A stretch of 64,000 nucleotides of DNA from Gemmatimonadota bacterium (GTDB taxonomy: Bacteria > Latescibacterota > UBA2968 > UBA8231): assembly GCA_009840005.1 (NCBI GenBank), contig VXOR01000034.1:19284-83283 (forward strand), written 5' to 3'. The position numbers and the translations under genes were made by a program. Positions 8,082 through 17,706 of this stretch are shown here, piece by piece. How positions within the stretch are numbered: position 1 is the first letter of the stretch; each line of letters opens with the position of its first letter. Below the pieces are notes generated by a model that searched no databases, was not told the origin of the DNA, and was given only the letters and a program-made list of their open reading frames with translations.

Positions 8082-10007
8082 ATGCCACAGCGCATTGGGA
8101 TTCTCCTCGCATTTGGATGGTGTTTTTGGGGCGGGCCGGCTTCTGTTGCTGCCCTGACCGTAATCCGCCTCGGCGGGGAAGATCTGCCTCCGCCCGAGTT
8201 GGAAGTTCCCTACGAGTTCGTACAGTTGTCGTGGGCCGAAGTGGATCCAGCGCGGCATGGATTGGCCGAATTGGTAAAAATAGATCCCGGCTTTGTCGAG
8301 CCATTGCACTTAGATCCCACTGTCAACTTGGTGCCGATCCTCGAAGAGTTCGGCGGACAGGTGCTGGCTCTGGATTGGATCGGCTGGGGGCCGGCTAGCG
8401 GTAACGACTTGGCCATGTTCGATGGCGACCCTACGACGGCGTTTTTGGGCGATGGCGATTGGGGTGGGGACTACGGCGTCATTCGCCAGAAATCGCTGGT
8501 TTTCGACTTTGGGGGTCGCTTTTTCCTCGAACGCATTCGCTTCTTCCCTCGCGAGCGATTTTTGGCCGACCGGTTTGTGCAACGCTTCATCATCGGCATT
8601 AGCGACGGCGATCCGCTTAAAAAAGACACGCGGGAATTCAGGCGAGGCATCCGGGGTAGCTTCTTTGACTTCGACCTTCCGTACAATGTCTTCGAGAACG
8701 TCGAGTCTGTCATTGATATGTCCCTGCCGACCGTACCGGTGCGGCGGTTGCTATTTGAAGCGCCTGAGAACACGCGTGGCATTTGGGAGATCGCGGAGTT
8801 GGAAATCTACGGCAATGGTTTTGCGCCGTTTGCCAGCTATGTGTCCAACGTGATTGACTTGGGCGCACCCGCTAGTCTCGGTAGCCTGAGGTGGGCTGGC
8901 CAACAGGACGAAGGGGCCACGCTGGCGTTGAGCACGCGCAGTGGCCTCGACTACGATCCCAACACCTATTGGCGCTATACCTTTCGCGGCGGCGAGCGCA
9001 CCCGCTTCGACGCCAAGGGGCGCCCGCTGAACTTGGCGTCGTATAACAAGCTGGCACTTGGCGCGCAGGCGGGCATTACCCACGATACAGCCGGGTGGAC
9101 CTTCTGGAGTACCGCCCAGGACTTTGCTGCAGGCGAAGGGGCCATCGCCGGGGCGGGTCCGCGCCAGTATGTGCAGGTGCGGGCTGACTTCACATCAGAG
9201 CAGCGTGCCAGTGGTCGGCTCGATTGGATGGAACTGGCCGTATCGATTCCGCCGGTGGCGCAGCAAGCCATCGCTGAGATCATGCCTGCGGTGGTGCCAC
9301 CGGGAGCCGCTGCTGCGTTTACCTACAAGGTCAAGGCGTCTATAGCTAACGACGATTTGGGCTTTGACCGGTTAGCCATCGACACCCCCGCGCGGGTGCA
9401 GAGTGTGGACGGGGTGCGTCTGTCGGGTCAGCCAGTGGCCTTTGAATTGCTCCACAGCGACGACACCGGGTTTGTGTTGGCTGTGCCCTTGATGGATGCA
9501 CAGCGCACCCAAGAGGTGTTGGAAGTGGATTTCCACGCATCGGTGTTCCAGTTTGGCACGGTGTTTACAGGTCGCGTTTTCAACAGCCAGCATCCTGCGG
9601 AAGTGCCGCAGGCGTTGGCTTGGGGGGATGCGGATGGGGTGCCTTCCAGTGAGCAGTTGCGGGTAGATTTGACGAGATTGGGCACAGGCCCTTTGGGAGC
9701 GTTGTCAGTGGATCCTGGGGTGTTTAGTCCCAATGGGGATGGGATCAACGATGTGGTAGAGGTTGGCTGTGACGTGCTGAATTTGTCAGGTCCCTCGTCA
9801 GTAGAGTGTTGGGTGTATGACGTGTCGGGTCGTCGCGTGGGATTGGTGGACGAGTCTTGGTTAGGCAGTGGTCGGTATGTGGGGGTGTGGGACGGTCGTG
9901 ATGAGGGAGGAGCTTTATTGCCGCCGGGGTTATATGTAGTGGATTTGCGTGTGGAGACGGATCAGGGGACGACGCAGCGGCAGGCGGTCATTTCCTTGGT
10001 ATACTGA
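8082..10007 (+). CDS. Secreted discoidin-like protein with FlgD-Ig-like C-terminal domain (paralogue 1)
   Basis: 641 aa from the ATG at 8082 (an upstream in-frame start at 8019 lies in a terminator). Signal peptide to about residue 23 (ending PASVAA). Residues ~90-240 have a discoidin/F5-8C pattern (MFDGDPTTAFLGDG, LVFDFGGRFFLERIRFFPR, WEIAELEIYGNGFAPF). A central beta-rich region follows, and the end carries FSPNGDGINDVVEV, SGRRVGLV, YVGVWDGRDEGG, LPPGLYVVDLRVETD, a FlgD-Ig/gliding-motility-type C-terminal domain often found on exported FCB-group proteins. No catalytic residues were recognised. It forms a three-gene array with 10019-11932 and 11954-13882 and shares a 515-bp identical block with the latter. 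Confidence 0.8.
   Translation: MPQRIGILLAFGWCFWGGPASVAALTVIRLGGEDLPPPELEVPYEFVQLSWAEVDPARHGLAELVKIDPGFVEPLHLDPTVNLVPILEEFGGQVLALDWIGWGPASGNDLAMFDGDPTTAFLGDGDWGGDYGVIRQKSLVFDFGGRFFLERIRFFPRERFLADRFVQRFIIGISDGDPLKKDTREFRRGIRGSFFDFDLPYNVFENVESVIDMSLPTVPVRRLLFEAPENTRGIWEIAELEIYGNGFAPFASYVSNVIDLGAPASLGSLRWAGQQDEGATLALSTRSGLDYDPNTYWRYTFRGGERTRFDAKGRPLNLASYNKLALGAQAGITHDTAGWTFWSTAQDFAAGEGAIAGAGPRQYVQVRADFTSEQRASGRLDWMELAVSIPPVAQQAIAEIMPAVVPPGAAAAFTYKVKASIANDDLGFDRLAIDTPARVQSVDGVRLSGQPVAFELLHSDDTGFVLAVPLMDAQRTQEVLEVDFHASVFQFGTVFTGRVFNSQHPAEVPQALAWGDADGVPSSEQLRVDLTRLGTGPLGALSVDPGVFSPNGDGINDVVEVGCDVLNLSGPSSVECWVYDVSGRRVGLVDESWLGSGRYVGVWDGRDEGGALLPPGLYVVDLRVETDQGTTQRQAVISLVY
8826..9340 (+). repeat. 515-bp block identical to 12701-13215
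   Basis: Read base by base, 8826-9340 and 12701-13215 (offset 3875) show no difference, while the flanks diverge at once (gcg/gca at the left; tatagctaac against ggtcgccagc at the right). The block encodes about 170 residues of the central region of two surface paralogues. Confidence 0.95.
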
Positions 10008-10018
10008 AGGAGCCGAGT

Positions 10019-11932
10019 ATGGCTGGGCGTTTAACGGCGTGTATATGGGCGGTCCTGTGGATCGGATCGGTCGGTCCGGCGAGCGGGCTGACGATCTATC
10101 GGATCGGCGGCGAGAGCCTGCCGCCCCCGGAGTTGGATACTCCGGACGAATTCGTGCAAATCAGTTGGAGCGATATTGACGCAGCGCAGCACGGCAGCGA
10201 GGAGTTGCTGGTGTTCGACCCAGATTTCGTGCGCCCCCAACGGTTCGATTCGTCGGTCAATCTCGTGCCGATCATCGAAGAGCAAGGCGGCCAGATTCTG
10301 AACTTGGTGTGGATCGGCTGGGGGCCGCCTCAGGCCGACGATCTTTTCATGTTCGACCAAGATCCGAACACCATTTACCTCGGAGATGGTCACTTTGCCT
10401 CGCACGGGCCACCGCACAAGTACCTGACCTTTGATTTTGGCGCACCCTTGCTGTTAGAGAGGATTCGCTTTTTCCCGCGCACCAAACACCTGACGGACCG
10501 CTTTGTAGAGACCTTCAGGATCGGCATCAACGACGGCGACCCCCTCAAGGATGGTTCACGCGAATTCCTCCTTGGCCGCTGGGGAGACGAACTGGACTTC
10601 GATATTATCTACGATATAACCGAAAATACCGAAGCCGTCATCGAGTTGCCCCTGCCGGCGGAGCCCGTGCGGCGGGTGCTGTTCTCGGCGGCGGAAAATA
10701 CGCGCGGCATCTGGGAGATCGCCGAATTGGAAATCTACGGCAATGGCTTTGCGCCCTTTGCGGACTACGTGTCCAATGTGATTGACTTAGGAGCCTTGGC
10801 GAGTTTGGGGGAACTGACGTGGGCTGGGCGCGAGGACGCGGGGGCTAGTGTGGCCCTGAGTATGCGCAGTGGGCTGGACGCGGACCCGAATATCTATTGG
10901 CGGACCACCTTTCGCGGCGGCGAGCGCACCCGCTTCGACGCCAAGGGGCGTCCCCTGACGCTGGCGTTGTACAATAAGCTGGCGCTCGGCGAGCGGGCTG
11001 GCACTACCCACGACACGGAGAATTGGGCGTTCTGGGGAGGTTACGACTTCACAGCCGGGCAGGGGGTGATGGTCGGCGATGGCCCTCAGCGCTATGTACA
11101 GTTGCGCGCGGACTTCTCGTCGAGCCGAGAGACCAGTGGGCAGTTGGATTGGGTGCAGTTTGCCGTGTCGATCCCGCCGGTGGCGCAACGAGCCGTCGCC
11201 GAGATAGCACCTGCGGCCGCGCCTCCGGGTGAGGTCACGGCCTTTACCTACAAGTTGCGGGCGGTCTTGGCCAGCGACGATGTGGGCTTTGACCGGCTGG
11301 ACATTGACACGCCGGTACGGGCACAGAGCGTGGATGAGGTGCGGATTTCGGGTGCGCCAGTGGCCTTTGAAGTAGTGCGGCTGGACGAGACCGGTTTTGC
11401 GGTGCAGCTACCGAAGATTGACGCGCAGCGCACCGAGGAGCTGATCGAGGTGGATTTCCAGACTGCGATCTTTAAATTCGGCACAGTGTTTTCCGGGCGG
11501 ATCTCCAATAGCGATCAACCTCAAGAGGTGCCACAGAGCCTAGAGTCTGGGGATGCGGACGCGCTCTCCGAGAGCAACAGGTTGAGCGTGGGATTGACCC
11601 GCTTGGGGGCACAGACCATCGGCGACTTGGAGCTGACGCCGTCGGTGTTTAGTCCCAATGGCGACGGCATCAATGACGCGGTGCGGATCGAGTGCAATGT
11701 GCTGAATTTAGTGGGACCGGTGCCGGTGGAGTCGTCGGTGTACGATTTGTCAGGTCGTCTGTTGGGCGTGGTGGGTTCGGCTTGGACATCCAGCGGCCGG
11801 TACGTGGGGGCGTGGGACGGGCGGGATGAGCGCGGTGAACAGGTGCCGCCTGGGCTGTACATTCTGCGCGTGAGCGTCGAGACCGACAAGGGGCCAGCCT
11901 TCCGGCAAGCGGTCATCTCGCTCGCGTACTAA
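10019..11932 (+). CDS. Secreted discoidin-like protein with FlgD-Ig-like C-terminal domain (paralogue 2)
   Basis: 637 aa. Signal peptide to about residue 25 (ending VGPASG), then LTIYRIGGESLPPPELDTPDEF, the family's N-terminal block. Discoidin-like segment near residues 90-240 (MFDQDPNTIYLGDGHF, LTFDFGAPLLLERIRFFPR), and the end is FSPNGDGINDAVRI...SGRLLGVV...AWDGRDERGEQVPPGLYILRVSVETD. It has the same architecture as its neighbours but is clearly diverged over the central region where the flanking paralogues are identical, so it escaped the conversion event. It starts 11 bases after the previous stop and sits in the same putative transcript. Confidence 0.8.
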   Translation: MAGRLTACIWAVLWIGSVGPASGLTIYRIGGESLPPPELDTPDEFVQISWSDIDAAQHGSEELLVFDPDFVRPQRFDSSVNLVPIIEEQGGQILNLVWIGWGPPQADDLFMFDQDPNTIYLGDGHFASHGPPHKYLTFDFGAPLLLERIRFFPRTKHLTDRFVETFRIGINDGDPLKDGSREFLLGRWGDELDFDIIYDITENTEAVIELPLPAEPVRRVLFSAAENTRGIWEIAELEIYGNGFAPFADYVSNVIDLGALASLGELTWAGREDAGASVALSMRSGLDADPNIYWRTTFRGGERTRFDAKGRPLTLALYNKLALGERAGTTHDTENWAFWGGYDFTAGQGVMVGDGPQRYVQLRADFSSSRETSGQLDWVQFAVSIPPVAQRAVAEIAPAAAPPGEVTAFTYKLRAVLASDDVGFDRLDIDTPVRAQSVDEVRISGAPVAFEVVRLDETGFAVQLPKIDAQRTEELIEVDFQTAIFKFGTVFSGRISNSDQPQEVPQSLESGDADALSESNRLSVGLTRLGAQTIGDLELTPSVFSPNGDGINDAVRIECNVLNLVGPVPVESSVYDLSGRLLGVVGSAWTSSGRYVGAWDGRDERGEQVPPGLYILRVSVETDKGPAFRQAVISLAY

Positions 11933-11953
11933 GCGCGACACTAGAAGCCATCC

Positions 11954-13882
11954 ATGTCGTTTTATTCGACGAAACATTGGGCCGGCTCAATCTTTTTCGC
12001 TGTTCTCTTACTACACGTACCGGCTGCGAGCGGGTTGACGATCTATCGGATCGGTGGGGAGAGTTTTCCGCCTCCAGACTTGGACACTCCCTATGAATTC
12101 GTGCAAATCGGCTGGAGCGAGATTGATGCGGCCGAACACGGACGCGAAAATCTAATCCAACTCGATCCAGATGCGATTCGTCCGCAATTTCTCAGTTCAG
12201 ACATCAACTTAACCCCGCTGATCCAAGAACGCGGGGGCGAAGTGCTCACTTTCGTCTGGAATGGCTGGCGGTCGCATACGGAGAGCGATGAGTTGATGTT
12301 TGATGGCGACTTGGCGACCGCCTTTCTGGGCGACGGTCGCTTTGCTGTGCATTGGCCGTATATCAAGGCCGTGACGTTTGACTTGGGTGCTCCCCTCTTT
12401 CTTGACCGCATTCGCTTTTTTCCCCGCGACAAATACTTGACTGATCGCTTCGTGCAGCAGTTCAGAATCGGCATCAATGACGGAGACCCGCTCAAAGATG
12501 GGACGCGGGAAGTAAATTTGGGGGCGGCCGGCTTTTATTTTGATTTTGATATTGTGTATGACGCGGCGGAAAATACCCAGTCCGTCATCGACCTGAAGTT
12601 CCCATATCAGCCTATCCGCTACGTCTTGTTTTATTCTAAGGAGAATACGACGGGCATTTGGGAGATTGCCGAGTTGGAGATCTACGGCAATGGTTTTGCA
12701 CCGTTTGCCAGCTATGTGTCCAACGTGATTGACTTGGGCGCACCCGCTAGTCTCGGTAGCCTGAGGTGGGCTGGCCAACAGGACGAAGGGGCCACGCTGG
12801 CGTTGAGCACGCGCAGTGGCCTCGACTACGATCCCAACACCTATTGGCGCTATACCTTTCGCGGCGGCGAGCGCACCCGCTTCGACGCCAAGGGGCGCCC
12901 GCTGAACTTGGCGTCGTATAACAAGCTGGCACTTGGCGCGCAGGCGGGCATTACCCACGATACAGCCGGGTGGACCTTCTGGAGTACCGCCCAGGACTTT
13001 GCTGCAGGCGAAGGGGCCATCGCCGGGGCGGGTCCGCGCCAGTATGTGCAGGTGCGGGCTGACTTCACATCAGAGCAGCGTGCCAGTGGTCGGCTCGATT
13101 GGATGGAACTGGCCGTATCGATTCCGCCGGTGGCGCAGCAAGCCATCGCTGAGATCATGCCTGCGGTGGTGCCACCGGGAGCCGCTGCTGCGTTTACCTA
13201 CAAGGTCAAGGCGTCGGTCGCCAGCGATGACTTGGGTTTTGACCGACTGGCTATTGACACCCCCGCGCGGGTACAGCGCGTGGATGGGGTGCGGCTGTCG
13301 GGTCAGCCAGTGGCCTTCGAATTGCTCCACAGCGACGACACCGGGTTTGTGTTGGCCGTGCCTAGGGTGGATGCACAGCGCACCCAAGAAGTGTTAGAGG
13401 TGGATTTCCACGCGTCGGTGTTCCAGTTTGGCACGGTGTTTACAGGTCGCATTTTCAACAGCCAGCATCCTGCGGAGGTGCCGCAGGCGTTGGCTTGGGG
13501 GGATGCGGATGGAGTGCCTTCGAGTGAGCGTTTGCGGGTAGATTTGACGAGATTGGGCACAGGCCCTTTGGGAGCGTTGTCAGTGGATCCTGGGGTGTTT
13601 AGTCCCAATGGGGATGGGATCAACGATGTGGTGGAGATCGGCTGTGACGTGCTGAATTTGTCAGGTATGTCGTCGGTGGTGTGTTGGGTGTACGATGTAT
13701 CGGGTCGTCGTTTGGGTTTGGTGGATGCGTCGAGGTTGGGTAGTGGTCGGTATGTGGGAGTATGGGACGGTAGGGATGCGAGTGGATCTTTGTTGCCGCC
13801 GGGGTTGTATGTAGTGGGTTTGCGTGTGGAGACGGATCAGGGGACGACGCAGCGGCAGGCGGTCGTCTCCCTAGTATACTAA
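11954..13882 (+). CDS. Secreted discoidin-like protein with FlgD-Ig-like C-terminal domain (paralogue 3)
   Basis: 642 aa with signal peptide (FFAVLLLHVPAASG) and the shared LTIYRIGGESFPPPDLDTPYEF block. The N-terminal discoidin-like third differs from paralogue 1 at many positions, but residues ~250-421 are encoded by DNA identical to paralogue 1 for 515 bp, and the rest to the C-terminal FSPNGDGIND domain is nearly identical with scattered changes. The mosaic pattern indicates gene conversion or unequal exchange between genes one and three of the array. Likely cell-surface or extracellular sugar- or matrix-binding role (inference from domains). Confidence 0.8.
   Translation: MSFYSTKHWAGSIFFAVLLLHVPAASGLTIYRIGGESFPPPDLDTPYEFVQIGWSEIDAAEHGRENLIQLDPDAIRPQFLSSDINLTPLIQERGGEVLTFVWNGWRSHTESDELMFDGDLATAFLGDGRFAVHWPYIKAVTFDLGAPLFLDRIRFFPRDKYLTDRFVQQFRIGINDGDPLKDGTREVNLGAAGFYFDFDIVYDAAENTQSVIDLKFPYQPIRYVLFYSKENTTGIWEIAELEIYGNGFAPFASYVSNVIDLGAPASLGSLRWAGQQDEGATLALSTRSGLDYDPNTYWRYTFRGGERTRFDAKGRPLNLASYNKLALGAQAGITHDTAGWTFWSTAQDFAAGEGAIAGAGPRQYVQVRADFTSEQRASGRLDWMELAVSIPPVAQQAIAEIMPAVVPPGAAAAFTYKVKASVASDDLGFDRLAIDTPARVQRVDGVRLSGQPVAFELLHSDDTGFVLAVPRVDAQRTQEVLEVDFHASVFQFGTVFTGRIFNSQHPAEVPQALAWGDADGVPSSERLRVDLTRLGTGPLGALSVDPGVFSPNGDGINDVVEIGCDVLNLSGMSSVVCWVYDVSGRRLGLVDASRLGSGRYVGVWDGRDASGSLLPPGLYVVGLRVETDQGTTQRQAVVSLVY
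12701..13215 (+). repeat. 515-bp block identical to 8826-9340
   Basis: Second copy of the identical block described at 8826-9340; coding in the same frame of paralogue 3. Confidence 0.95.
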
Positions 13883-13962
13883 AGTAGCCGAGTATGGCGG
13901 ACGATGTGCAATTTCCTTACTCTAAACTAGTTAAAATACTTTAGAACACAACGGGGAATGCT

Positions 13963-16539
13963 ATGACTATCTTCGGACGCGTCCTTTTTATTAAGCTAGC
14001 TCTCGCACTGGCCGGGACTGCCGTGTGCGCCCAGCAGGCCGGCCACCAAGTCCGCGGCAATCAGGTCGTAATCAATGGCCGCAACCATTGGCAGAATTGG
14101 GAATCTGCCCCAGGTACCTTGACGATTTCTCCGGACGGGGAAGTGCGCGCCCGGCGCATTGAAAAAAATACCAATGCAGTGTTCGACATTGTCGATTATC
14201 TGCGCTTTAATCCGCCAGCGTCCCTCGGTAGCAAAGAGACCGAGGAGATCGTCCTTGCCGATGCTGTCAAGGCCGGCTCCAATGTCGCCGATGTGGTCAA
14301 CCTGCTCGACGGCGACATCACCACCTATTGGCAGCCCGATCCGCATTCGGCCGACAGGGACTTGGCTTCGCAGTGGTGGTTTGTGATCGACTTGGGTCGC
14401 GTGGTTTTTGCCAAAGAACTCGTGGTGCGCTTTGTCGAGGAGGGCATGGGCGATCCCTTTCTTCTCTTCGAAATACTCATCTCCGACGGACTGAAGCCGA
14501 CGCGTTTGCAAACCAGCGAAAATCCGGCCTTTAAGACCGTGTTGCGGACCTTGAGTAAAAACAAGAGCCAGCGGGTATTTACTGTCGATCTGACGAACCA
14601 GGAGCCCACCGTACAGGCTGCGGCCGTGCGCTTTGTGCAAATTCTGGTTACGGATACCGATGGGCTGCTCGGCACGGAAGTCTCGGCCGATGAATACGAA
14701 GCGCTCAGCGAAGAGACGCGCGGCGCGATCCAGCACTTCAAGCGCCAGCCCGATGGCCGCGAGGTGCCCGTTGAGCAAGACCTGTACGACATATTGGACG
14801 AAGAACGCCGGGGCAGCATCCGCTACTTTCGCCGGGAATTGCCCCGCTTGGCCGAGCTGGAAGTATGGAACGAAGGCGACGAGCTAACCGCCGGCATTCT
14901 CGCCCGCGGCGGCGTCATCTCTACCAATGCGAAGCAGCCGCTGGCCCTGACCAAGTTCGTCGATGGCGACTTGGCGACCTTCAATCGCATCTTTTACGGG
15001 GTCTCCACGGCGGTGGCTGATCCCGAGTTAGAGCTAGTGTTCGACTTGGGTTCGTTTTATTGGGTCGATACCTTTCGCCTGATTTACAACCGCGGTTTGT
15101 TTCCTAGCTATCGAATGGATTTTTCCGACGGCACTCTTGCGCCAGACGGCAGTCTCCAGTGGACCACCAAGGCGTCGCTGGAGTCGCGGCCTTGGTCGAG
15201 AGTTGAAGGCGGGGCGTTCGAGCCAATCAAGGCACGGTACGGCCGCTTTCAGTGGACCCTGAATGCCGTTGGTGCTCGCACGGCGGACATATCCGAGTTG
15301 CAGCTCTACGGCGAAGGCTTCCAACCGGAAGTCTCGTTGCAGTCGGACCTAATTCGCTTGGGCGGCAGCCGCAACTTGCTGTCGATTGAGTGGGATGCCG
15401 ACACTCCCCCCGGCACCCAAGTGCTGATTCAGACTCGCACGGGCAATGAATTGGGCGAGATTCTGCACTATTTCAAAAAAGATGGCACAGAAGTGACCGA
15501 AAGCGAATACAATAAGCTGCTGTCGTTGTTCAAGGGCGACATCGTCGCCGATCAAGTGCCCGGCAGCGATTGGAGCAGTTGGAGCGCGCCCTACGAGGAC
15601 CCGGCGGGCAGTCCGATTACCTCGCCGTCGCCGAGGGAGTTCCTGACGGTGCAGGCGACCTTGCTGTCGGAAGACCCGGAGATAAGCCCAACGCTGCGCT
15701 CGGTCCGTCTCAACTTCGCCAATCCTGTGGCGCAGCGTCTGCTAGGAGAGGTCGGCCCATTCGTGGTGGACGAACTCGGGGTGCAACGGCCGTTTTCACT
15801 TTACGTGCGGCCGGAGTTTGACCGCCGCGATCCGGGTTTTGACGAGTTGTTGTTGCTCGCGCCGTCGAACATGGAGTTGGATATGGTGGCCCTTTACGGC
15901 GGTCGGGTGGCCGATTTCGACGGCGAGGCGAGCCCAAGCGCACTGACCGGGGTCGAGGTCATCCCTACGGGCCCAGACTCGCTGCACGTGCGCTTTGATG
16001 CGATACAGCCCAATGGATCTACGGAAGTGCTGAGGCTGGATTTTGAGACGGCGCTTTTCGTCACCGGCGCGGTGTTGCAGGCGGCTCTGCGCAACAGCAG
16101 CACAGACGGCGGCGGCACTTGGCAGCGGATCGACCCAGGAGAGGCCCTAACGCAGGTCGTCGGCAATACCACGACGATTGTCGCTGCTGTGGAGCACAAC
16201 GCGCTGCTTACGGACGTGGCGGTGCTGCCGAATGCCTTTTCGCCCAACGGCGACGGGATTAACGACCGCACGGTCTTTGCCTTCAATGTCGTGCGGGTCG
16301 GCGATGATAGTCCCGTGGCCGCTGAGATCTACGATTTAGGAGGCCGCCAAATACGATGTCTCGCGCAAGAGCGCCCATTTAGCACCGGTACCTATGAGAT
16401 CGAGTGGGATGGCCGAGACGACGGTGGGCGCATGGTGCCGCCGGGTCTGTATTTGGTGCAGTTGAGCGTGGATACTGACATCGAGGGAGCACAGGTCAAA
16501 GACGCGCATGTATTCAGGATGGTTTCTGTGGCGTACTAA
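13963..16539 (+). CDS. Large secreted protein with two discoidin-like domains and FlgD-Ig-like C-terminus
   Basis: 858 aa, ATG after GGGGAATGCT. Signal peptide (FIKLALALAGTAVCA, then QQAGHQ). Two F5/8-type-C-like segments: residues ~90-200 (NLLDGDITTYWQPDPH, WWFVIDLGRVVFAKELVVRF) and ~320-455 (FVDGDLATFNRIFYG, LELVFDLGSFYWVDTFRLIYN). The end has NAFSPNGDGINDRTVF, GGRQIRCLA, EIEWDGRDDGG, VPPGLYLVQLSVDTD. It is a larger relative of the three genes upstream, which share the C-terminal domain and the discoidin logic. Probably surface-exposed and involved in binding polysaccharide or in adhesion; no catalytic residues seen. Confidence 0.78.
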   Translation: MTIFGRVLFIKLALALAGTAVCAQQAGHQVRGNQVVINGRNHWQNWESAPGTLTISPDGEVRARRIEKNTNAVFDIVDYLRFNPPASLGSKETEEIVLADAVKAGSNVADVVNLLDGDITTYWQPDPHSADRDLASQWWFVIDLGRVVFAKELVVRFVEEGMGDPFLLFEILISDGLKPTRLQTSENPAFKTVLRTLSKNKSQRVFTVDLTNQEPTVQAAAVRFVQILVTDTDGLLGTEVSADEYEALSEETRGAIQHFKRQPDGREVPVEQDLYDILDEERRGSIRYFRRELPRLAELEVWNEGDELTAGILARGGVISTNAKQPLALTKFVDGDLATFNRIFYGVSTAVADPELELVFDLGSFYWVDTFRLIYNRGLFPSYRMDFSDGTLAPDGSLQWTTKASLESRPWSRVEGGAFEPIKARYGRFQWTLNAVGARTADISELQLYGEGFQPEVSLQSDLIRLGGSRNLLSIEWDADTPPGTQVLIQTRTGNELGEILHYFKKDGTEVTESEYNKLLSLFKGDIVADQVPGSDWSSWSAPYEDPAGSPITSPSPREFLTVQATLLSEDPEISPTLRSVRLNFANPVAQRLLGEVGPFVVDELGVQRPFSLYVRPEFDRRDPGFDELLLLAPSNMELDMVALYGGRVADFDGEASPSALTGVEVIPTGPDSLHVRFDAIQPNGSTEVLRLDFETALFVTGAVLQAALRNSSTDGGGTWQRIDPGEALTQVVGNTTTIVAAVEHNALLTDVAVLPNAFSPNGDGINDRTVFAFNVVRVGDDSPVAAEIYDLGGRQIRCLAQERPFSTGTYEIEWDGRDDGGRMVPPGLYLVQLSVDTDIEGAQVKDAHVFRMVSVAY

Positions 16540-16550
16540 GCACGAGCGGT

Positions 16551-16718
16551 AGAGAGCCTGCATGCGTCTGCTATTAATTGGGGCCGTCGTGCGCTCAAGA
16601 TCAAGCACCAGATCGGCCAAAACTGGACCCAAGACAACGAAAACTGGTCGAAGACCCCAATACCATCTTGCGCCAGCTGCAGGAGGCGGGCGTGGCCATC
16701 GTCCTTGTCTCGCACAAA
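16551..16718 (+). pseudogene. Collapsed relic of a sugar ABC transporter (binding protein plus ATPase)
   Basis: Four short blocks match the intact operon downstream, joined in order: 16551-16596 to the binding-protein start (21406-21451), 16597-16644 to 21591-21638, 16642-16673 to 21892-21923, and 16671-16718 to the ATPase gene at 22980-23027. Adjacent blocks overlap by 3 bases (AAC, CGC), so each junction looks like a microhomology deletion. About 1.4 kb of transporter has collapsed to 168 bp. An ORF reading through it in frame with the SDR downstream is fortuitous. Confidence 0.88.
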
Positions 16719-16736
16719 TACTCAGGGAGTCTATCT

Positions 16737-17705
16737 ATGAGCAGGCCCGTATGTCTGGTCTCTGGTTCGAGCAGTGGAATTGGCACGGCTGTTGTGGCCG
16801 CCTTCGCCGCCAACGGCTACGACGTGGTGGTGCACTACAATTCCGGCAGCGATCCCTCTGACCCCCGTGCGCACAAAAGCTCCGGCGAGGAGCGGGCGGC
16901 CGCGGTGGCTAACAAACTGCGGACGGAGCACGGGGTGGAGGCGCTGAGCTTGGGTGCCGATTTGAGCCAGCCCGAAGCTCCTTTCGACCTAGTGGATCGG
17001 GCCTACGCGCATTTCGGCCGGCTCGATACCGTGGTCAGCAACAGCGGCGTGACCAACTACGTGCGCGGCGCGGACGGGCAGATTGTGCGCTACCGCTTCA
17101 CCGAGACGCCGGTCGATCATCTTGAACAGGAGTTGGACCGGGTCCTCAGCGTCAATCTCAAAGGGGCCTACCGCCTGTGTCAGCGCGCGCTCAAACGCAT
17201 GATCGAGCAGGCCGAAAACGAGCGGCGGGCTGGGCAAGAAGTCCCGCACCGCAGTTTTCTGTTTATCGCTACGGTATCGGATGTGGCACCCGACAGCACG
17301 CGCATCCCCTACGGGGTGAGCAAGGCCGGGCTCAACCATGTGGTCCTAGGGGCCGCCTTTGATGCGGGGCAGCACAATATTACCGTCAACGCCCTGCGTC
17401 CAGGGGTGGTGGAGACGCCGCTAACGTCGCGTCCTTCTGGCATCGTCGATCCGGAGACCGACCAGCAATACACGGTGGCCGAAACCTACGGTCTGATGGC
17501 CGAGGGAGGCTCGCAGGCGCTGCCGCGCATCGGCCAGCCCGAAGATATCGCCGGTGCTGCCTTCGCCTTCACCCAGATCCCCTATATGACCGGTCAGTTG
17601 ATCGCGGTGGACGGGGGATTCACGTTGGTCAATGGCTTTCCCAACCGCGAACTGTTCCTGCAGGAGGGCATGCGGCGGCGACAGGAGAGCAGACAAGGAG
17701 ATTGA
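16737..17705 (+). CDS. Short-chain dehydrogenase/reductase (SDR)
   Basis: 322 aa from the ATG at 16737, which has an AGGGAG ribosome site. An earlier in-frame ATG at 16578 would add 53 residues translated from the transporter relic and is rejected. Rossmann motif VSGSSSGIG (TGxxxGIG type) at residues ~7-15, NSGVTN in the NNAG position, catalytic Tyr192-x3-Lys196 (YGVSK), and a C-terminal IPYMTGQLIAVDGGF typical of FabG/glucose-1-dehydrogenase-like SDRs. It should oxidise or reduce a hydroxyl/keto group with NAD(P)H. First gene of the catabolic operon, two bases from the next start; the sugar-gene context suggests a sugar or polyol substrate (inference). Confidence 0.88.
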   Translation: MSRPVCLVSGSSSGIGTAVVAAFAANGYDVVVHYNSGSDPSDPRAHKSSGEERAAAVANKLRTEHGVEALSLGADLSQPEAPFDLVDRAYAHFGRLDTVVSNSGVTNYVRGADGQIVRYRFTETPVDHLEQELDRVLSVNLKGAYRLCQRALKRMIEQAENERRAGQEVPHRSFLFIATVSDVAPDSTRIPYGVSKAGLNHVVLGAAFDAGQHNITVNALRPGVVETPLTSRPSGIVDPETDQQYTVAETYGLMAEGGSQALPRIGQPEDIAGAAFAFTQIPYMTGQLIAVDGGFTLVNGFPNRELFLQEGMRRRQESRQGD

Positions 17706-17706
17706 T

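Noticed and set aside
16578..16736. 53-residue N-terminal extension of the SDR
   Set aside because: Translated from the transporter relic; the real ATG at 16737 has a ribosome site and gives a normal SDR N-terminus.
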